A stretch of 64,000 nt of DNA, taken from NCBI GenBank assembly GCA_009617715.1, contig VTFK01000430.1:434001-498000 (forward strand). The letters are read 5' to 3'. This DNA comes from Plectrocnemia conspersa (Eukaryota; Arthropoda; Insecta; Trichoptera; Polycentropodidae). This document shows positions 11,990 to 24,049 of the stretch, one piece after another (the stretch's first letter is position 1; each line of letters begins with the position of its first letter). Both the position numbers and the translations under genes were made by a program. The notes under the pieces are model-generated. The model had not been told where the DNA came from, did not search any database, and was given only the letters and a program-made list of their open reading frames with translations.

Positions 11990-12350
11990 AAGGTATTACG
12001 TTATATTGGTTCGAAAAAAAAAGACGTGTCGTCTAATCGAACAAAGGCCTCGATTTAATATCCCTTCGCGGCGCGGCGGGACGCTGATACATGTCGAAGC
12101 AAATGCATTGAAACTTTGAAGCTCTTTTGAAGTTCCTATTAGATTTTTTATTTTGCTGCCGTCAGCTATGAAGTTTCTTATATTTGAGTATGTCCAACGC
12201 ACAAAAGGTGAACAAAGACGTATAATGCCATTACGCTCCGCTGGATATCCTTGCATCACAAGGATCTTCGTCTCTTTCCTCCTTTATTGGAGCTCCTTGC
12301 GATACGATTATTTCTTTCAAAGAACGCTTCCTATCAATGCGCCAGATTGA
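11990..12350. promoter_or_regulatory. GC-richer island with several TCF-like motifs
   Basis: Includes a CpG-dense patch (12066-12082) and TCF/LEF-like cores ACAAAGG (12041-12047), CTTTGAA (12114-12120), ACAAAG (12212-12217) and CTTTCAAAG (12314-12322). A short inverted repeat ATCCTTG/CAAGGAT lies near 12245-12275. ORFs of 65-97 codons overlap in three frames on both strands, which suggests GC composition rather than coding. Candidate Wnt-responsive element by inference. Confidence 0.35.
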
Positions 12351-13795
12351 GAATTAATGAAAAAAATTCCATTTAATCGAAATCAATTTTGTGAAATTGC
12401 TTCACAATCACTTCCCCGTGAGCGCTTTGTTTTCATTGATCCTTAAATTATTTGGCGCATTCTTTTTATTTCGAAAAATAATGAGAAATTATTTAAGGAA
12501 CGACAGGTATTTAATTTTGATGAAAATATTTGATGACAATTTTAATGCTGTTTTTTGTTATAATGTACAAAGAAATTAGTCGCATACATTAAATTATTTT
12601 ATAGGGAGTTATTTTATCATATAAATATTTATATAATTAGATTATTAACTAGTGATAGTTCTAGCTTACAATAATATATTAGGTTGCTTTATATCAATTG
12701 GTCGATTTTTACTCAGTCGGAAACGAATTGTGATTAGAACAAAACGTTAGCAATAAATAGTTTTATTTTATGAGGGATGATGTGTTTTTAATTTTTTTAT
12801 TCACGGTCGGACTTATATTTTTATTCTTTCGGCTCTTATAAATTACTGTGTGAACAAAAAATTAACGTATTAATTTAAACTGAAATATAATGCAGCGCAA
12901 AACACTTTAAATAATAATTTGGGATTTGGCAAAGGTATTGTTAGTCAAGAGAACTGTGAGGTGTTGTTTAGAAAAATTACTATAAAATATTTTTTTTTAT
13001 TCTTTACGACGTTTTGGTAAAAATGTTATTTAGTATCATTTGGGGATGATAAAAGCCCTTTTCAATCGTCGCATAATATTTAATTAATCGGTGCATATTA
13101 ATAATAAAACGGTAAACGAATAGATTTTTAAACAGGAACATTTAAAAGCAAATAATTCATTAAGAAATTTATATGACGAATATGGCTTACTGCAATAATA
13201 TTTTTTTCTCTTAAAGCTCTTGACAAATGATATTGTTTTAATATTGACACAAGAGGGAATTTAAAGCAATTTAAATTGTCTTCAGGGCTTTTTAGATACC
13301 TGTGATTTTTTTATATTTATTAGTAAATAAAATACTTTTACATAGATAATTGGTTCCAAGGCTCATTATACCTTGTTCATATATTAGCTCTTGACAATAA
13401 AATATATTTATCTGCTTTGTTCACAAATTCAATGCGTACTATATTTTAGAATAAAGTTAAAGAAGTGCATCTATCAATATTTTAGGCTTCTCTGGCACGT
13501 CTAATTTGATAAAGCATACGTTTTAGCTAATTAAAATATTGCATAAAAATAATTACTGCGATCCAGTTGTCATTATTTTTTTAATTTTACTGCCTTTTTA
13601 TTTACATATTTAATAGTAAATCTAGGTAAATCGATTTAAATATTAGTAAAATATCATGGCATTCAATGAGCAATCACCATTCAGTTTGTCAGTTTCATTA
13701 TCGGTTAATAAATTGTATATTTTATATATATAAATTATTATTAATCGGTCAGATTACATGTGGATGAATATACTTTTATTTTTACCTGCCAATTA
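12351..13795. other. A/T-rich desert
   Basis: No gene or repeat supported. The 62-codon ORF at 12391-12579 has no recognisable motif. Confidence 0.55.
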
Positions 13796-13799
13796 GACT

Positions 13800-14700
13800 T
13801 ATACTCGTTGATTTATCAACAGTGTGCTGTTCTGATGCAGTGCGGCTTTCATGAAAGTATTTTGATGATTATCAACATATTCACGCCGACAACCGATTTA
13901 TTTGCCCTCAAACGATGAAATATAGATGAAAACTTTTCAAAACGATGGGCGATAAAGAATATTCGTTAATAATACATGCTCCCGCTCATGCCCCATAATA
14001 TAAAACACCACCGAGAATATTTTTTTAAGACACAAAAACCATATAAAAGAATATAAAATCATAAAACAACCCAGTCGAAGAGGCACTTCGTGAATATTTT
14101 AGAATTTAATTTAGTATCGCACAAGAGAGACACTTTAGTGGTTTCATATATGTACCTTCCTTGCCTAGGTTTTGCATTCGATGTGGCCTAATTTTATCTC
14201 ACCGCGTAGTTATTCGCGTTTCAGGAAATCGTAAATAATGAAAGATTGATACCGATCATTTGTTCGGCACCCTCGTTTGCTTTGTCGTCGATTTCTGAGC
14301 TTGATGTATTATTTTTTAGTCGTATCGTTTGTCTTCGTCGCGATGTAAATTTTGATATATCGACTCAATTTAGGAGGGGATTTTTTGGCCTATTAGAGGA
14401 TAAGTATAGGTGCATTGAGGGGATACTATCGGAGATCAATTATTCATGAGTCAGTATTAAGGAAAAAGTGAGCGTCATAATATAACATAATACAACCCCT
14501 TAGGGATATTAGTCGTTTAGTTCGACCGACGGGGCTTCGTAGGGTTGTAAACTTATTATTGAACCCATTGTTTCAGCGCTTGTTCCGCGACGCTAGTCGA
14601 ACATTTCGCGGCCAATTTATGACCCCTCGATGGTTCAACTCGATATGAGTTTATCCCAGGATAAAGTTATTTCCACAAAACAGGTGAGGTCAACATTAAC
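13800..14700. promoter_or_regulatory. Broad GC-richer island, candidate conserved element
   Basis: Holds an AP-1 site in ATGAGTCAG (about 14446-14454), a Sox-like CCATTGTT (14565-14572) and TTTATGAC (14616-14623), a Caudal/Abd-B-like sequence, within CpG-containing sequence. The 67-codon ORF at 14246-14449 lacks family resemblance. I considered a mitochondrial rRNA insertion and saw no conserved rRNA strings. Confidence 0.35.
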
Positions 14701-14924
14701 CGTGAAGATAATCTGAGTAAATATTTTAGATACATTTATTTTAGCCGATCATAAAATATAGCAATTATTTATTTATTTAATCTACTATAAAATCAGAAAA
14801 ATATACCTTTACGGATTATCATATAATATATAAATTATTTTACACCTATATTATTGAATATTCACTATATTTAATAATGAGATATTATAGTAAAAAATAC
14901 ATAAAAAAAGTAATTGGGCTCGAT

Positions 14925-15010
14925 CCCTGACCTCTTTTACACCCGGACTTTGACGATCCGTCAGGTATTCGCGTCTTCTATGACGCTTTAATTTGCAGAA
15001 TTTTTAAAGC
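14925..15010 (-). other. tRNA-like B-box patch, uncertain
   Basis: The minus strand reads AGGTCAGGGATCGAGCCCAA, similar to a T-arm (GG-TCGA-CC). No convincing anticodon arm, acceptor stem or SINE body follows. It might be a further decayed SINE head or chance. Confidence 0.2.
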
Positions 15011-15059
15011 GGTATCTATAATTTGGAATCCTAAAAATACCAGATACACTTAATCGAAA

Positions 15060-15330
15060 AAGTTCAGAAAAGGTTCTTGAGATATTTGCTTATTATCCGT
15101 TCTTATACCCCAGCGTATTTCTTACGTTTCGCTAAGTTCTTGTCGTTCATCGCTAAGCATTTCTTTGAATTACTGAAGGATGCTGTCGACAATCAAACTA
15201 TTCTCGAGGAATTACAATTTTGGTTTCCGGAAAGTCTTCGATCGCGTCCTCTTCTGATGTTTGTTGAAAGCAGAAAAATATACAGATTTTATAAATATTT
15301 TTGTTGTATTATTATATTTTTATAAAGGTA
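15060..15330 (+). other. Small GC-richer island with an 82-codon ORF of unknown status
   Basis: The ORF at 15077-15325 has a mixed, reasonably protein-like middle (acidic and aromatic residues around codons 28-55), then decays into Ile/Phe/Tyr at its end. I do not recognise it. The 10-bp palindrome TTTCCGGAAA (15224-15233), a double ETS-like core, lies inside it. More likely a non-coding island than a gene. Confidence 0.2.
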
Positions 15331-16290
15331 TACAACTTTAAAATACGCAATGTAAGCATGGCTTGAAAACTACATAACCAATAGAGACTTTGAAAAGGGT
15401 CAACGCTAGTATAGGGAAAAGATTTCAATCGTAATAAATATTAATAAATATTTAAAAAAATAAACATACAAATTTGAAAACCATTGAGTAACTTGTGTAT
15501 CAAATGCGATCGAATTCGATAAAGTCACGATAGATTGATACCAGCATAAACCGTGTATGAGCAAAGCAAACAATGCATCCAATGTCTAGAATCCCCGCGT
15601 TGTTCTCTATCAGTGATATAATTTATAACCCTTTTGTGTACCAGTGAAATATCATACACCCATACAGAACATAAAATATAACCATAAACCTACATTTAAA
15701 GCGGTCATTGATTTGTTCATAAGTACATATAATTTTGATCGTTTGTCACCGAAGATATCGGATGTGTAGTACAGACGATTAATCTTAATAGATAACATGT
15801 CGTGAGTTTTATTGGATTACGGGGAAACAAATGACCAATTCGACTTAATTGATCAAGCGGTGAATAGACGAAAGGGATCCAATAAAGGTCAATTTGAACC
15901 ATAAAGAACGCCGGCTTAAATTGTTGGACGAGATGAGAAAAATGTCTTAATTTGTAACGTATTATACAATGATGAGGAACAAACGTAAGATGTTATTCAT
16001 TTAGATTACAATGGCATTTTAAATAATAGTTCCTCAATTTCTTATCTAAATCTATTTAATATTTAAACGTTGGTTAATTTATCAGATATACAAATAAAAG
16101 TGAAATTAAATTAGGGTTGGATTAGAATGATCGTTAAAATAGTAACGGGGTGGAGTTTTAAATTATTTTATCTCAGGACTAATGATATCATTATTTACAA
16201 ATGGGTATTATTAATTAGAATAGGTTAAATGTTCAGTTAAGAATGTAGACTGATTTTATTAATTCTAAATTATGATATTAATTTGTTTTA
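15331..16290. other. Intermediate-composition stretch, nothing definite
   Basis: Part of 15480-15960 is somewhat GC-richer but has no motif arrangement or ORF I can defend; the rest is A/T-rich. Confidence 0.45.
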
Positions 16291-16298
16291 TTGTCTGC

Positions 16299-16340
16299 TC
16301 CACGACGTTTCGCTAAATATATATTCAGCATCATCTGGTG
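16299..16340 (-). ncRNA. Degenerate hammerhead-ribozyme-like motif (Penelope-like element relic)
   Basis: Minus strand, in order: CAC, then CAGATGA (complement of 16331-16337; consensus core CUGAUGA with one U-to-A change), then T, a six-pair stem GCTGAA/TTTAGC closing a TATATA loop, then GAAA (16308-16311), then CGTCGTGG. Known: Penelope-like retroelements and related repeats carry minimal hammerheads with the order CTGATGA, stem II, GAAAC, GTC, often GAAACGTCG. The core substitution predicts little or no self-cleavage in this copy. No reverse transcriptase reading frame is visible nearby, so only a fragment remains. Confidence 0.5.
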
Positions 16341-17685
16341 ATTTTCTTACTAGCATTTATTTTTATTTTATTTTCAATATAAATGCATATCTTGTTTTAA
16401 AGTCTGTTTTGTTTATTTTAATATTATTATTTTGAAGTATTGCCACTGTATAGTTTAATTATATACATTTATTTAAATAATGAATAGGCTGCTGTCAACA
16501 AAAATCGCTTTTTCTAATGTATAAAAAGGATTTATATTGATCTTATTTGTGATGTTTTTATTTTTTTCACAGTTATTAAACAAGAGGTTCATTATTTGGA
16601 TTCTGTTGCTAGTTAAATTTACATGAATTATTGTCGCTAGCAGAGTGACATATTTTAATTGCAACAATTAACTGCTTAATATGATTATTTAAAAAAATGT
16701 ATAAAATCGTGTTTAAGAGATTTATTTCCATTATAAATTTTTCTTAAAATCCCAGTTATTTATGTTTAACATATTAATCCTTGATTTATCGGAACAATTT
16801 ATTTTACTCAAGTTTTAAATAAACATTGTGTAATTTTTTTAAGGTTTATGAAAAAATAAAGAAAAAATCTTCATTTAATTCATAACCAGTCCAAATGAAA
16901 TTATGTATTTTTAATTATCATATAGTTTTTTTGACTGAAGATATGCTTAAATAATACTATGATAACATTTAATTACTCTGTTATATATTTTATTAAGGTA
17001 ACATGTGTATTTTAAAATTATTTTTGCTCTAAAAGCTTAAAAAAACACTGATTGTCAGTTGACTTTTTTAATATCATATTATCAATCGTTCCAAAAAAAT
17101 ATAAATGATAGTTTAAAATGTACAAAACACAATGACCGATATTGATTCTAATTTTTTTTTTGTCAGTATCTTATCTTATCATATTTTTTATATATATATA
17201 TATTATACCGCTTTAAATTAAATAATAAAGTAACAATAATTTATTTATTGAGATTTGAGTTACACTAACCAAAAAGCAAGTCTATTCTCAAAATAAGATC
17301 ATCGAGAATGGTCGTTAAATACGACGTTAAAATGCCAAACAAGTGTTTCTCAAAATATGATTCTAAAATATGCATTCAAATATGATATATTAGGGATCAT
17401 AATATTTACTAATCATATTAAAACTATTTCATTAATTTTATTGCTAATTTGATTAAATAAATAATATAGTATTTTATTAAGCTATCAATTGAACTTTTAA
17501 TGAGTATAATTGTAATAAAACAAGGTTATTATTTATATGGGACTTAATTACAAATTAAATGTAAAACAATAAAAAAAATTAAATAAGGTAGAATAAATGC
17601 TTAAAAAGAAATTAAATATTGACCTTTAAAAATTTAAGAGCGAGTGAATAACCTTTTGTCCAATATTATTATTATTAAGTTATAC
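16341..17685. other. A/T-rich desert
   Basis: No feature supported. Includes a short (TA)n run near 17190-17205. Confidence 0.55.
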
Positions 17686-17689
17686 TTTT

Positions 17690-18062
17690 TTTGCGAGCAC
17701 TTCGCTCAAGTTTACATCCCCTCGATCTCCAAAACTATATTACATAAATATAAGTGCCATTGAAACGACGTTCGCAATTTCGCACCTGGGTATTCTATTG
17801 TGTTCTGGCATTGTGCGGTTTAACTCGAATTTCCCGATCGCAGAAAACTCGGAAGTGTTTAGGTTTGCACTTTGCGACTTTCATAGCTAAGCTGGAACAA
17901 AGGGTTACAGATAACTATCAAATAGACACCGATGTAGTGTTTTCCATACAAAAATGTTTTCATATTTCATTTTTTATGGCTGACCATAAACGTATTACAT
18001 ATACGCGGCCGCCGAGCGGGTCGCTTTAACGTATCCATGGGGATGTTGCCACCCCTAAGACC
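17690..18062. promoter_or_regulatory. GC-richer island with inverted TTTATGG pair
   Basis: Contains TTTATGG-CTGA-CCATAAA (17973-17990), a perfect inverted pair of Abd-B/Caudal-type sites, and a CpG-dense segment with GCGGCCGC near 18005. The 91-codon ORF covering 17754-18029 has no recognised domain; its GC-richness comes from the island. Candidate posterior-Hox or Caudal target by inference. Confidence 0.35.
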
Positions 18063-18098
18063 GCAAAAATTATTTCATACCCTCTCTTTATATAGTAC

Positions 18099-18124
18099 GT
18101 ATATATATATATATATATATATAT
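18099..18124. repeat. (TA)n microsatellite
   Basis: An uninterrupted TA dinucleotide run just downstream of the GC-richer island. Confidence 0.9.
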
Positions 18125-18259
18125 TTTCACGAAGGATTCCACTGTGATTATTTATCGGTATCTGCGGGCGAAAATGCGCTTTGCCGGTTATCATTTTTCC
18201 AATTTTCTCAACGACACTTCTGAATCCATGCCGAACCGATTTATATGATAATGAAATTC

Positions 18260-19475
18260 GCATTGTTATAAAATTTTAACGAAACGAAAGCAAACAGAAA
18301 ATAATGAAGAACGAAAAGAATAAATAAAAGTTTAACGGAAAGTTTAAGTTGTAGGTAGGACGGGGGTGCTGTAAGCAACTTCAAAGTTATGAAAAGATTG
18401 ATTTAATCAAAAGTTTCTATTTTCTTTACGCCGGGGCTTATTTAACAATATATTTAAAAATAATTGTATTCATATTTTTTAATCAGTATAATGGGTCAAT
18501 TTACAGGTGAACTAAATGCTTAAAAAACGCTTATATCCTATGAATAAAAAAAAACGGAATAAGTAAAAAAAATATTTCGAATCCTAAAATAATTTTTTTT
18601 TCTACAAAAAATCCATTGTGATTTTTTTGTGACTTTAAAATGTAAAACAACTATATAGATAATATTGATACTTAAAAAAATGTTATTTTTAAATTTACAC
18701 AGTAAAAATATTGCAATTTAGTCGTAGTCTATGCATAAATTTTTATAGAAAAATGTAAAATAATAATTATTTTCTATTGGTTAATTGTTAAAAAAATATT
18801 TGAGAATAAATACATAGAAACAATAACATTAAACACGTTTATTTATCAAATATCATTATTAGTCACATAAAATATTTATAATGACTAAATGATAAACATG
18901 AATTCAACCAAAATTTATATTTTGTCATTATTTTTTAGTACATCTTGAATATATAATCATATGTATTAATCGACTATCAATATACAATATCACTTGGCTA
19001 CCATTCGCAAAATAATATACCAACCTTTCTCGGAACCACTTCAAAACTACCTTGCAAAACAAATTTAAAATTTAATTAAAACAGATTTCAAAGAAATTGT
19101 GGCTAATTAAAATGAATTTAACTAAGTCGTACATTACTAAAAGGTTTTCCGAGATAACTTTTTCCTCTGTTAGATCTTGAGTCATCGACCAGAATATGAC
19201 AACGCACTTTTTTAGACGAGCGCCCTTTTTTTACATACAAATATTAGTAAAACGCCTACTGATAGCTTGCTAAGTAAAATTTTCTATTTAAATAGAATCT
19301 CGGTTTAAAATAATAATATAGTAACTCGTTGTTATGGTAGATATTGATAGTTAAATATATTACATATCGTGGCATGAATAATTGGTCAGATACCCTACAT
19401 TGGCGACATGCCAAATCTGTGTGGAATTATAGTCGATAACTAGGTTTTATGCGTTGCCGATGGGATCTAATCATG
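18260..19475. other. A/T-rich stretch
   Basis: No gene or element identified. A minor patch near 19140-19260 is slightly less A/T-rich and carries nothing that I recognise. Confidence 0.5.
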
Positions 19476-19479
19476 GATT

Positions 19480-19760
19480 AGTTCTGCGAATGTGACTCCG
19501 CCCAGTCTATTGTTCATTCACACACAGTATGGCAATATAATGGAGGTAATGTCATGTGAATCCATTTTCTTCGAAACCATTGTCGACTCTTGTTCGATGT
19601 GCATAATGCAAATGAGATACGGTGCCGTTGAGTTTTCAACGACCGGTCCAGCTGCGCTAGCCCTGGGCGCTGATGTGTGTGTTTTGCACTTTCTTATCAA
19701 GAATTTATGGGAAATGATTAATCTTTTGAAATCAGACGGTAAAGTGATGCCCTAGGGTTC
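19480..19760. promoter_or_regulatory. GC-richer island with Sox-like and octamer motifs
   Basis: Sox-like CTATTGTTC (19507-19515) and CCATTGT (19577-19583), followed 23 bp later by the POU octamer ATGCAAAT (19606-19613). An 87-codon plus ORF (19492-19755) and a 60-codon minus ORF overlap completely; neither resembles a known protein, though the plus ORF is moderately protein-like and should not be excluded outright. Confidence 0.3.
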
Positions 19761-19925
19761 GATGTGATTAACAGTTTAATTATAGACTAGATAAAAAACT
19801 GATATCCCTCTTAGGGTTCAGATGTTACTTTTGCGATCTTGTTATGTAAGTTTATATCCATGCAGAAAATTAATTTAAAATCTTTTCGTTTATATACGAG
19901 TGAGTTTATATAAGAAATTAATTTA

Positions 19926-19970
19926 AATGTCACATCCATTAGGACATTAAAACATAATGGATGTGACATT
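19926..19970. repeat. Perfect 16-bp inverted repeat, 13-nt loop
   Basis: AATGTCACATCCATTA (19926-19941) is matched perfectly by TAATGGATGTGACATT (19955-19970). The loop itself repeats GGACATTA. Pairing stops sharply at the outer ends. It could be a small foldback element or an RNA hairpin; it is shorter than typical animal pre-miRNAs. Confidence 0.8.
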
Positions 19971-20259
19971 AATATGACTTTAAATATTATAATAAAATCA
20001 GTGATAAGTAAGGGATTTTTAAGAAAATGTTATTATATGTATCATGAATGTATTAGCTGTTGATAACATAATATAAAAAAAATTTAACACGAGTTTTTGC
20101 TAAAAAGATAAGATAATTCAATTTTTTTACTTTTAATCACTACCTCACTGCTGAGGATCGTGACCATCATGACGTGTTAAATGTAAAAAAATGGTCATAT
20201 GTCGGCAACTTAACTCAAAATTTGACTTGCTTGTTATATATTTCCCAAAAAAAATGAAG

Positions 20260-20323
20260 ACGACAGTAGGTAATACATATTATTATAATATCTTTAATAT
20301 GAATATTTATTAACTACTGTCGT
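20260..20323. ncRNA. 64-nt hairpin of pre-miRNA dimensions, unproven
   Basis: Arms starting ACGACAGTAGGTAATAC (20260) and ending TTAACTACTGTCGT (to 20323) pair over about 27 positions with four mismatches, leaving a loop near 10 nt. The first ten base pairs at the base are perfect and GC-containing. Size and bulge pattern suit a Drosha product, but neither arm matches a miRNA I know and a MITE origin is equally possible. Confidence 0.35.
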
Positions 20324-20329
20324 ATATGT

Positions 20330-23300
20330 TTTAACATTCAACAATATATTACAGCAATTAAGCTTTTAGTTCAACTTTAAACGAATGAACATTTATGCTC
20401 TTTTTTACCAATAAATTTAATTTAATAAAACGGTATTGCCTTAGTTTTTCTATTTCGATAATACCGGTATTAAAAATATCAATATTAGTGCAATCCGTAG
20501 TTCCAACTTCGTGCAAAATGTTAGTCCAGTTTTTTTCTTATGTTGGAGATTGCAAATACTAAATAATAAATTGATGCATTATTCTTTATTCAAATAATTT
20601 TTTTTTTAAAATAAATTAACAATAACATATATTTTTAATTTCTAATTTTAAGTCGTTTAATTATATCATAATATTTTATATAATAGTTCGAATATATTTT
20701 CTTAAAATTTTTGCTATATATAAAAAAACTAAGCCAATTGTATTTTTCTTGTCAATAAGTTTGTTTTTGATCATTTATATGTATTTTATTACAAATTTTT
20801 CACAATTCTTAATTTATTTTGTACATATACTATCGAAACAAAAATAAGAAAAAAATAATAAATGTATTTGTATTCTCAAATTTAATACAGGCTTTTTTTG
20901 TGCATTTTATTATTTATTTGTGGTTATTTTATAATTATTATTTTATATTTATAAGTAACTAATTACATTTTTTTAAATAATTTTCAACATATTTACTTTT
21001 TATAATAATTTTTTTTATGAAATACCTTAATTTTCCGAGGATGGTTAAAACCGATTAACTAGTTTTTGATTTGAAAAAAAAAACGAAAACGATTATTTTC
21101 AGCCGGTTTTTCGGAAGCCATAAGTCCATATATAAAAACGTCTTATTTGTTATTTAATTATGTATTTTTAATGAAGAAATTATTTTCATGGCAGAATTTC
21201 GAATAGTTTTCTCTTCTATCGTTTTAAATAACAAACTCAAAATATGTGTGGAATAGAACACTAATTTTAAATCTAACTTTATTTTAATAAAAATCGATTT
21301 TATTATAATTTAAAAAAATATTTTTGTCTATGAATTCGGTTTAGAATATTTGAACTTTTCTTTAATAAAATATTAAAAAATTATTTAGCAACATATTTTT
21401 TTTTGTAATCAAATAATGTAAAACATATATTTAATATTTATCTCAGCTAAGAATCTATGTATTTATTTTTTATTAATTTTTCAAAGGTTGCAATACTAAT
21501 TTTACAATATTTGATAGATCGAGTAATCGTATTTTTTGTAAAAAAAAAGTGTGAAAAATGTTTAGAAAACTATTTTTATTGTTATCTATTAACCAAAACT
21601 AAAAGTCGAATAAAGTTTATATAGCATTGAATGTTAGCCTGTAACAGTAAAAACAGAATCTATAAAAAGTTATATGGTTAAGTAAATTCTGCGTTTGCAC
21701 TTTTAAACTTTCAAGTTTGCGTTATTAGGCATTTTATTGCGGACATATTCAAGTTTAAAGTATGTATATAACAATTAGTACTGCGCCTGTTGTTTCTGTT
21801 ATGTCTGACCGAACGACATGGCAAAGTTTGTAATTGCAGTTTGTTGTCGCTTTCGCAATTGCGCCATTAGCCTATGTTTTTTATTTGGCCTGCCTTTTAG
21901 TCTTTATATTTATAGTTCGGAGATAATATCTTTGATTATAGAAAGTACGTTTTAATGGCATGACCTAAAAATTTAAACATTTTAATGCGCATCTGGAAAA
22001 TTCGCATTCAAATCGTGCGCGAACTTGGCGTGAGTTGAATTTTTGATATGTCGGAATATAGTAGTACAAACAAACCAAAAGTGACAAAAGCACACACATA
22101 CACAAGAAAATAACGTACGGCTGCGAGTTTGGATTAAAATTATTGCTGTTGGAATAAAGTTAGTTCTGGGAAAATTTAATAGCAGTTTTGTGAAGTCCTC
22201 TAGACATTCGGAAGTTCAGAACAGGTGTGACGCGACTAGACTTATGGTCCACTTTGTTAAGTAATTTGTTAACGACTGCCCTCTATCTTCAGAGTTGCTC
22301 GTTATGCGCTAAAAATATTGCTGTCGTTTTATATTGTATAATATAAAGAACAGTTGCAAGAAATTGAATATTTGTAATATGAATCGTCCAAATAATTTTC
22401 CTATTACGACGCGTTAAAACGTGACGTATGTATTTCATTATCCTCATGAATTTATTATGTAAAAAATAAATAAAAGAAGAACATCAGATAAACATTTTTA
22501 ATTGGTTTCTCGGAAATAATTATTAGATTTCTTAGAAGCTTATTTTCATCAACATTTTTGTTTATTATCGATTGTATACATATGTATATGTTATGTTACA
22601 TATGCACGAATAATGTATACATACTCTGTTAAATACATATATTTACACATACAAAACGCGTACCATATTTCAATTTATATGCATGTAGCATGAGTTAGGT
22701 TGAGAATATTGTCCTTGTACGTGATTTAGCGTATACAGAAATGAATTTAAAATGGTGTAAGATAAGCAAATTTAGGGCAAGAGATATTGTGATTTTTATG
22801 AAGTTATTGGGTGTGTAAATATCGTGACCATGATAACTGTCGTAGGTTAAATCAGGCTTCCATAAAAAAATTCTAAAAATATCTCAACTAAGTGAGTTAT
22901 CCAGACTGATTCATTATACTGTCTCTAAGTCGCTACTAATAAAAAATAATAAAAAAATTGCTTCGTTAAAAATTTGTATGTTAGTGTAGGTGCTGTACAA
23001 TTTCTAGAGATAATTTTTAACAAACAGCGAAATAAACCAACAGTCACACACAGTATTTTTCACAACAATAAAAAATATCATTAAAAATCTTGAATGGATC
23101 ACTTAATAGCACATCACCCATAAACCCCGCCGAAAAACTACTATTTGTTTGGAAAGGACTCGCGCTAGACAATACATTTTACCCTGCGCATATTGCTAAT
23201 GTTATTTTCCTACTTAGAATGGGCATCTAGACCATTTTTTAAGACGTGACTACATTTCGAGCATTTGTACAAAAAGCAAAAAAAGTTTATTTTGTTGATC
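20330..23300. other. A/T-rich desert with a small GC-richer patch
   Basis: No gene supported. At 22010-22290 the composition rises (GTGCGCGAACTTGGCGTGAG) without an ORF or motif set. Palindromic ACATATGTATATGT-type tracts occur near 22570-22610. Confidence 0.5.
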
Positions 23301-23308
23301 CTGTAAAT

Positions 23309-23345
23309 CAGTGGTAGCAAACACATGGCCTGCAAGGGATTAGAA
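23309..23345 (+). mobile_element. hAT-like left terminus
   Basis: Begins CAGTGGTAGCAAACACATGG, resembling hAT terminal inverted repeats of the type CAGTGGT-CAAAC...GGCC. The 8 bp before it (23301-23308, CTGTAAAT) would be the left target duplication. I found no matching right terminus and no transposase, so this is probably a decayed non-autonomous copy. Confidence 0.35.
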
Positions 23346-24045
23346 TGCTTCTCGTTTCTCTTGATTTTACTATAACATTTTCTAAATAAATAAAGAAATA
23401 GAAACATTTAATAAAATATATTTTTAATAAGTAATATTTACTTTTATCGGTAATTATCATGAATATGTATCTATATAGTATATATTCGGCATTGCACACA
23501 TTTTTTCCACCTTCAGCTTATAACCAGAAGTAGACAAATTGCAACGCTATTAAAAAAAAATCTTAAACATTGTTTATTTAGACTTTATTTATTAAGCACA
23601 TTTTAAGTTGTTCCTTTATACTTAATATTTTTTATTAATGGATTTTATTAGAGTTTTTATATAAATAAGCGCATCTCAATCAAGGTTATCCATTCCATCA
23701 ATTTGATGCTGTAATTTTACATGTTAAGACCGCAATTGCGGCAAGCTCCTTGACTATATACATACATACAAAAAATTCATTTTATAAAATTTCATTTTTC
23801 ATTTATAAGATTTTTGTGATTTAATTGAATTTTTTTATATTGAATATCATTAGTAAACGAAAAAGTATATGTGCATTTCTTGTCATACATATATTATTTA
23901 TGTAGATTAAGTACAACTTTCACAGTTTACAAATATTATATCTATTATTTAATATTACATTTTGTTTGTTCCGAGTCTTTTCAATGTCAGTGATTAGTAT
24001 TTACGAGCGTCAAAAATTGTTAATGAGAATTAATCGCTACAGGCG
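23346..24045. other. A/T-rich stretch
   Basis: May include the decayed interior of the hAT-like element that starts just upstream; no boundary can be defined by eye. The overlapping minus ORFs at 23210-23499 are not recognisable. Confidence 0.4.
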
Positions 24046-24049
24046 TATC

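Noticed and set aside
11735..12259. Overlapping ORFs in several frames on both strands
   Set aside because: They straddle the SINE head and a GC-richer island; simultaneous open frames point to composition, not genes.
14480..14700. Possible mitochondrial rRNA insertion (numt)
   Set aside because: I looked for conserved insect rRNA strings and did not see them; the segment looks like the other GC-richer islands.
23210..23499. Two overlapping minus ORFs
   Set aside because: They cross a hAT-like terminus and have no recognisable motif.
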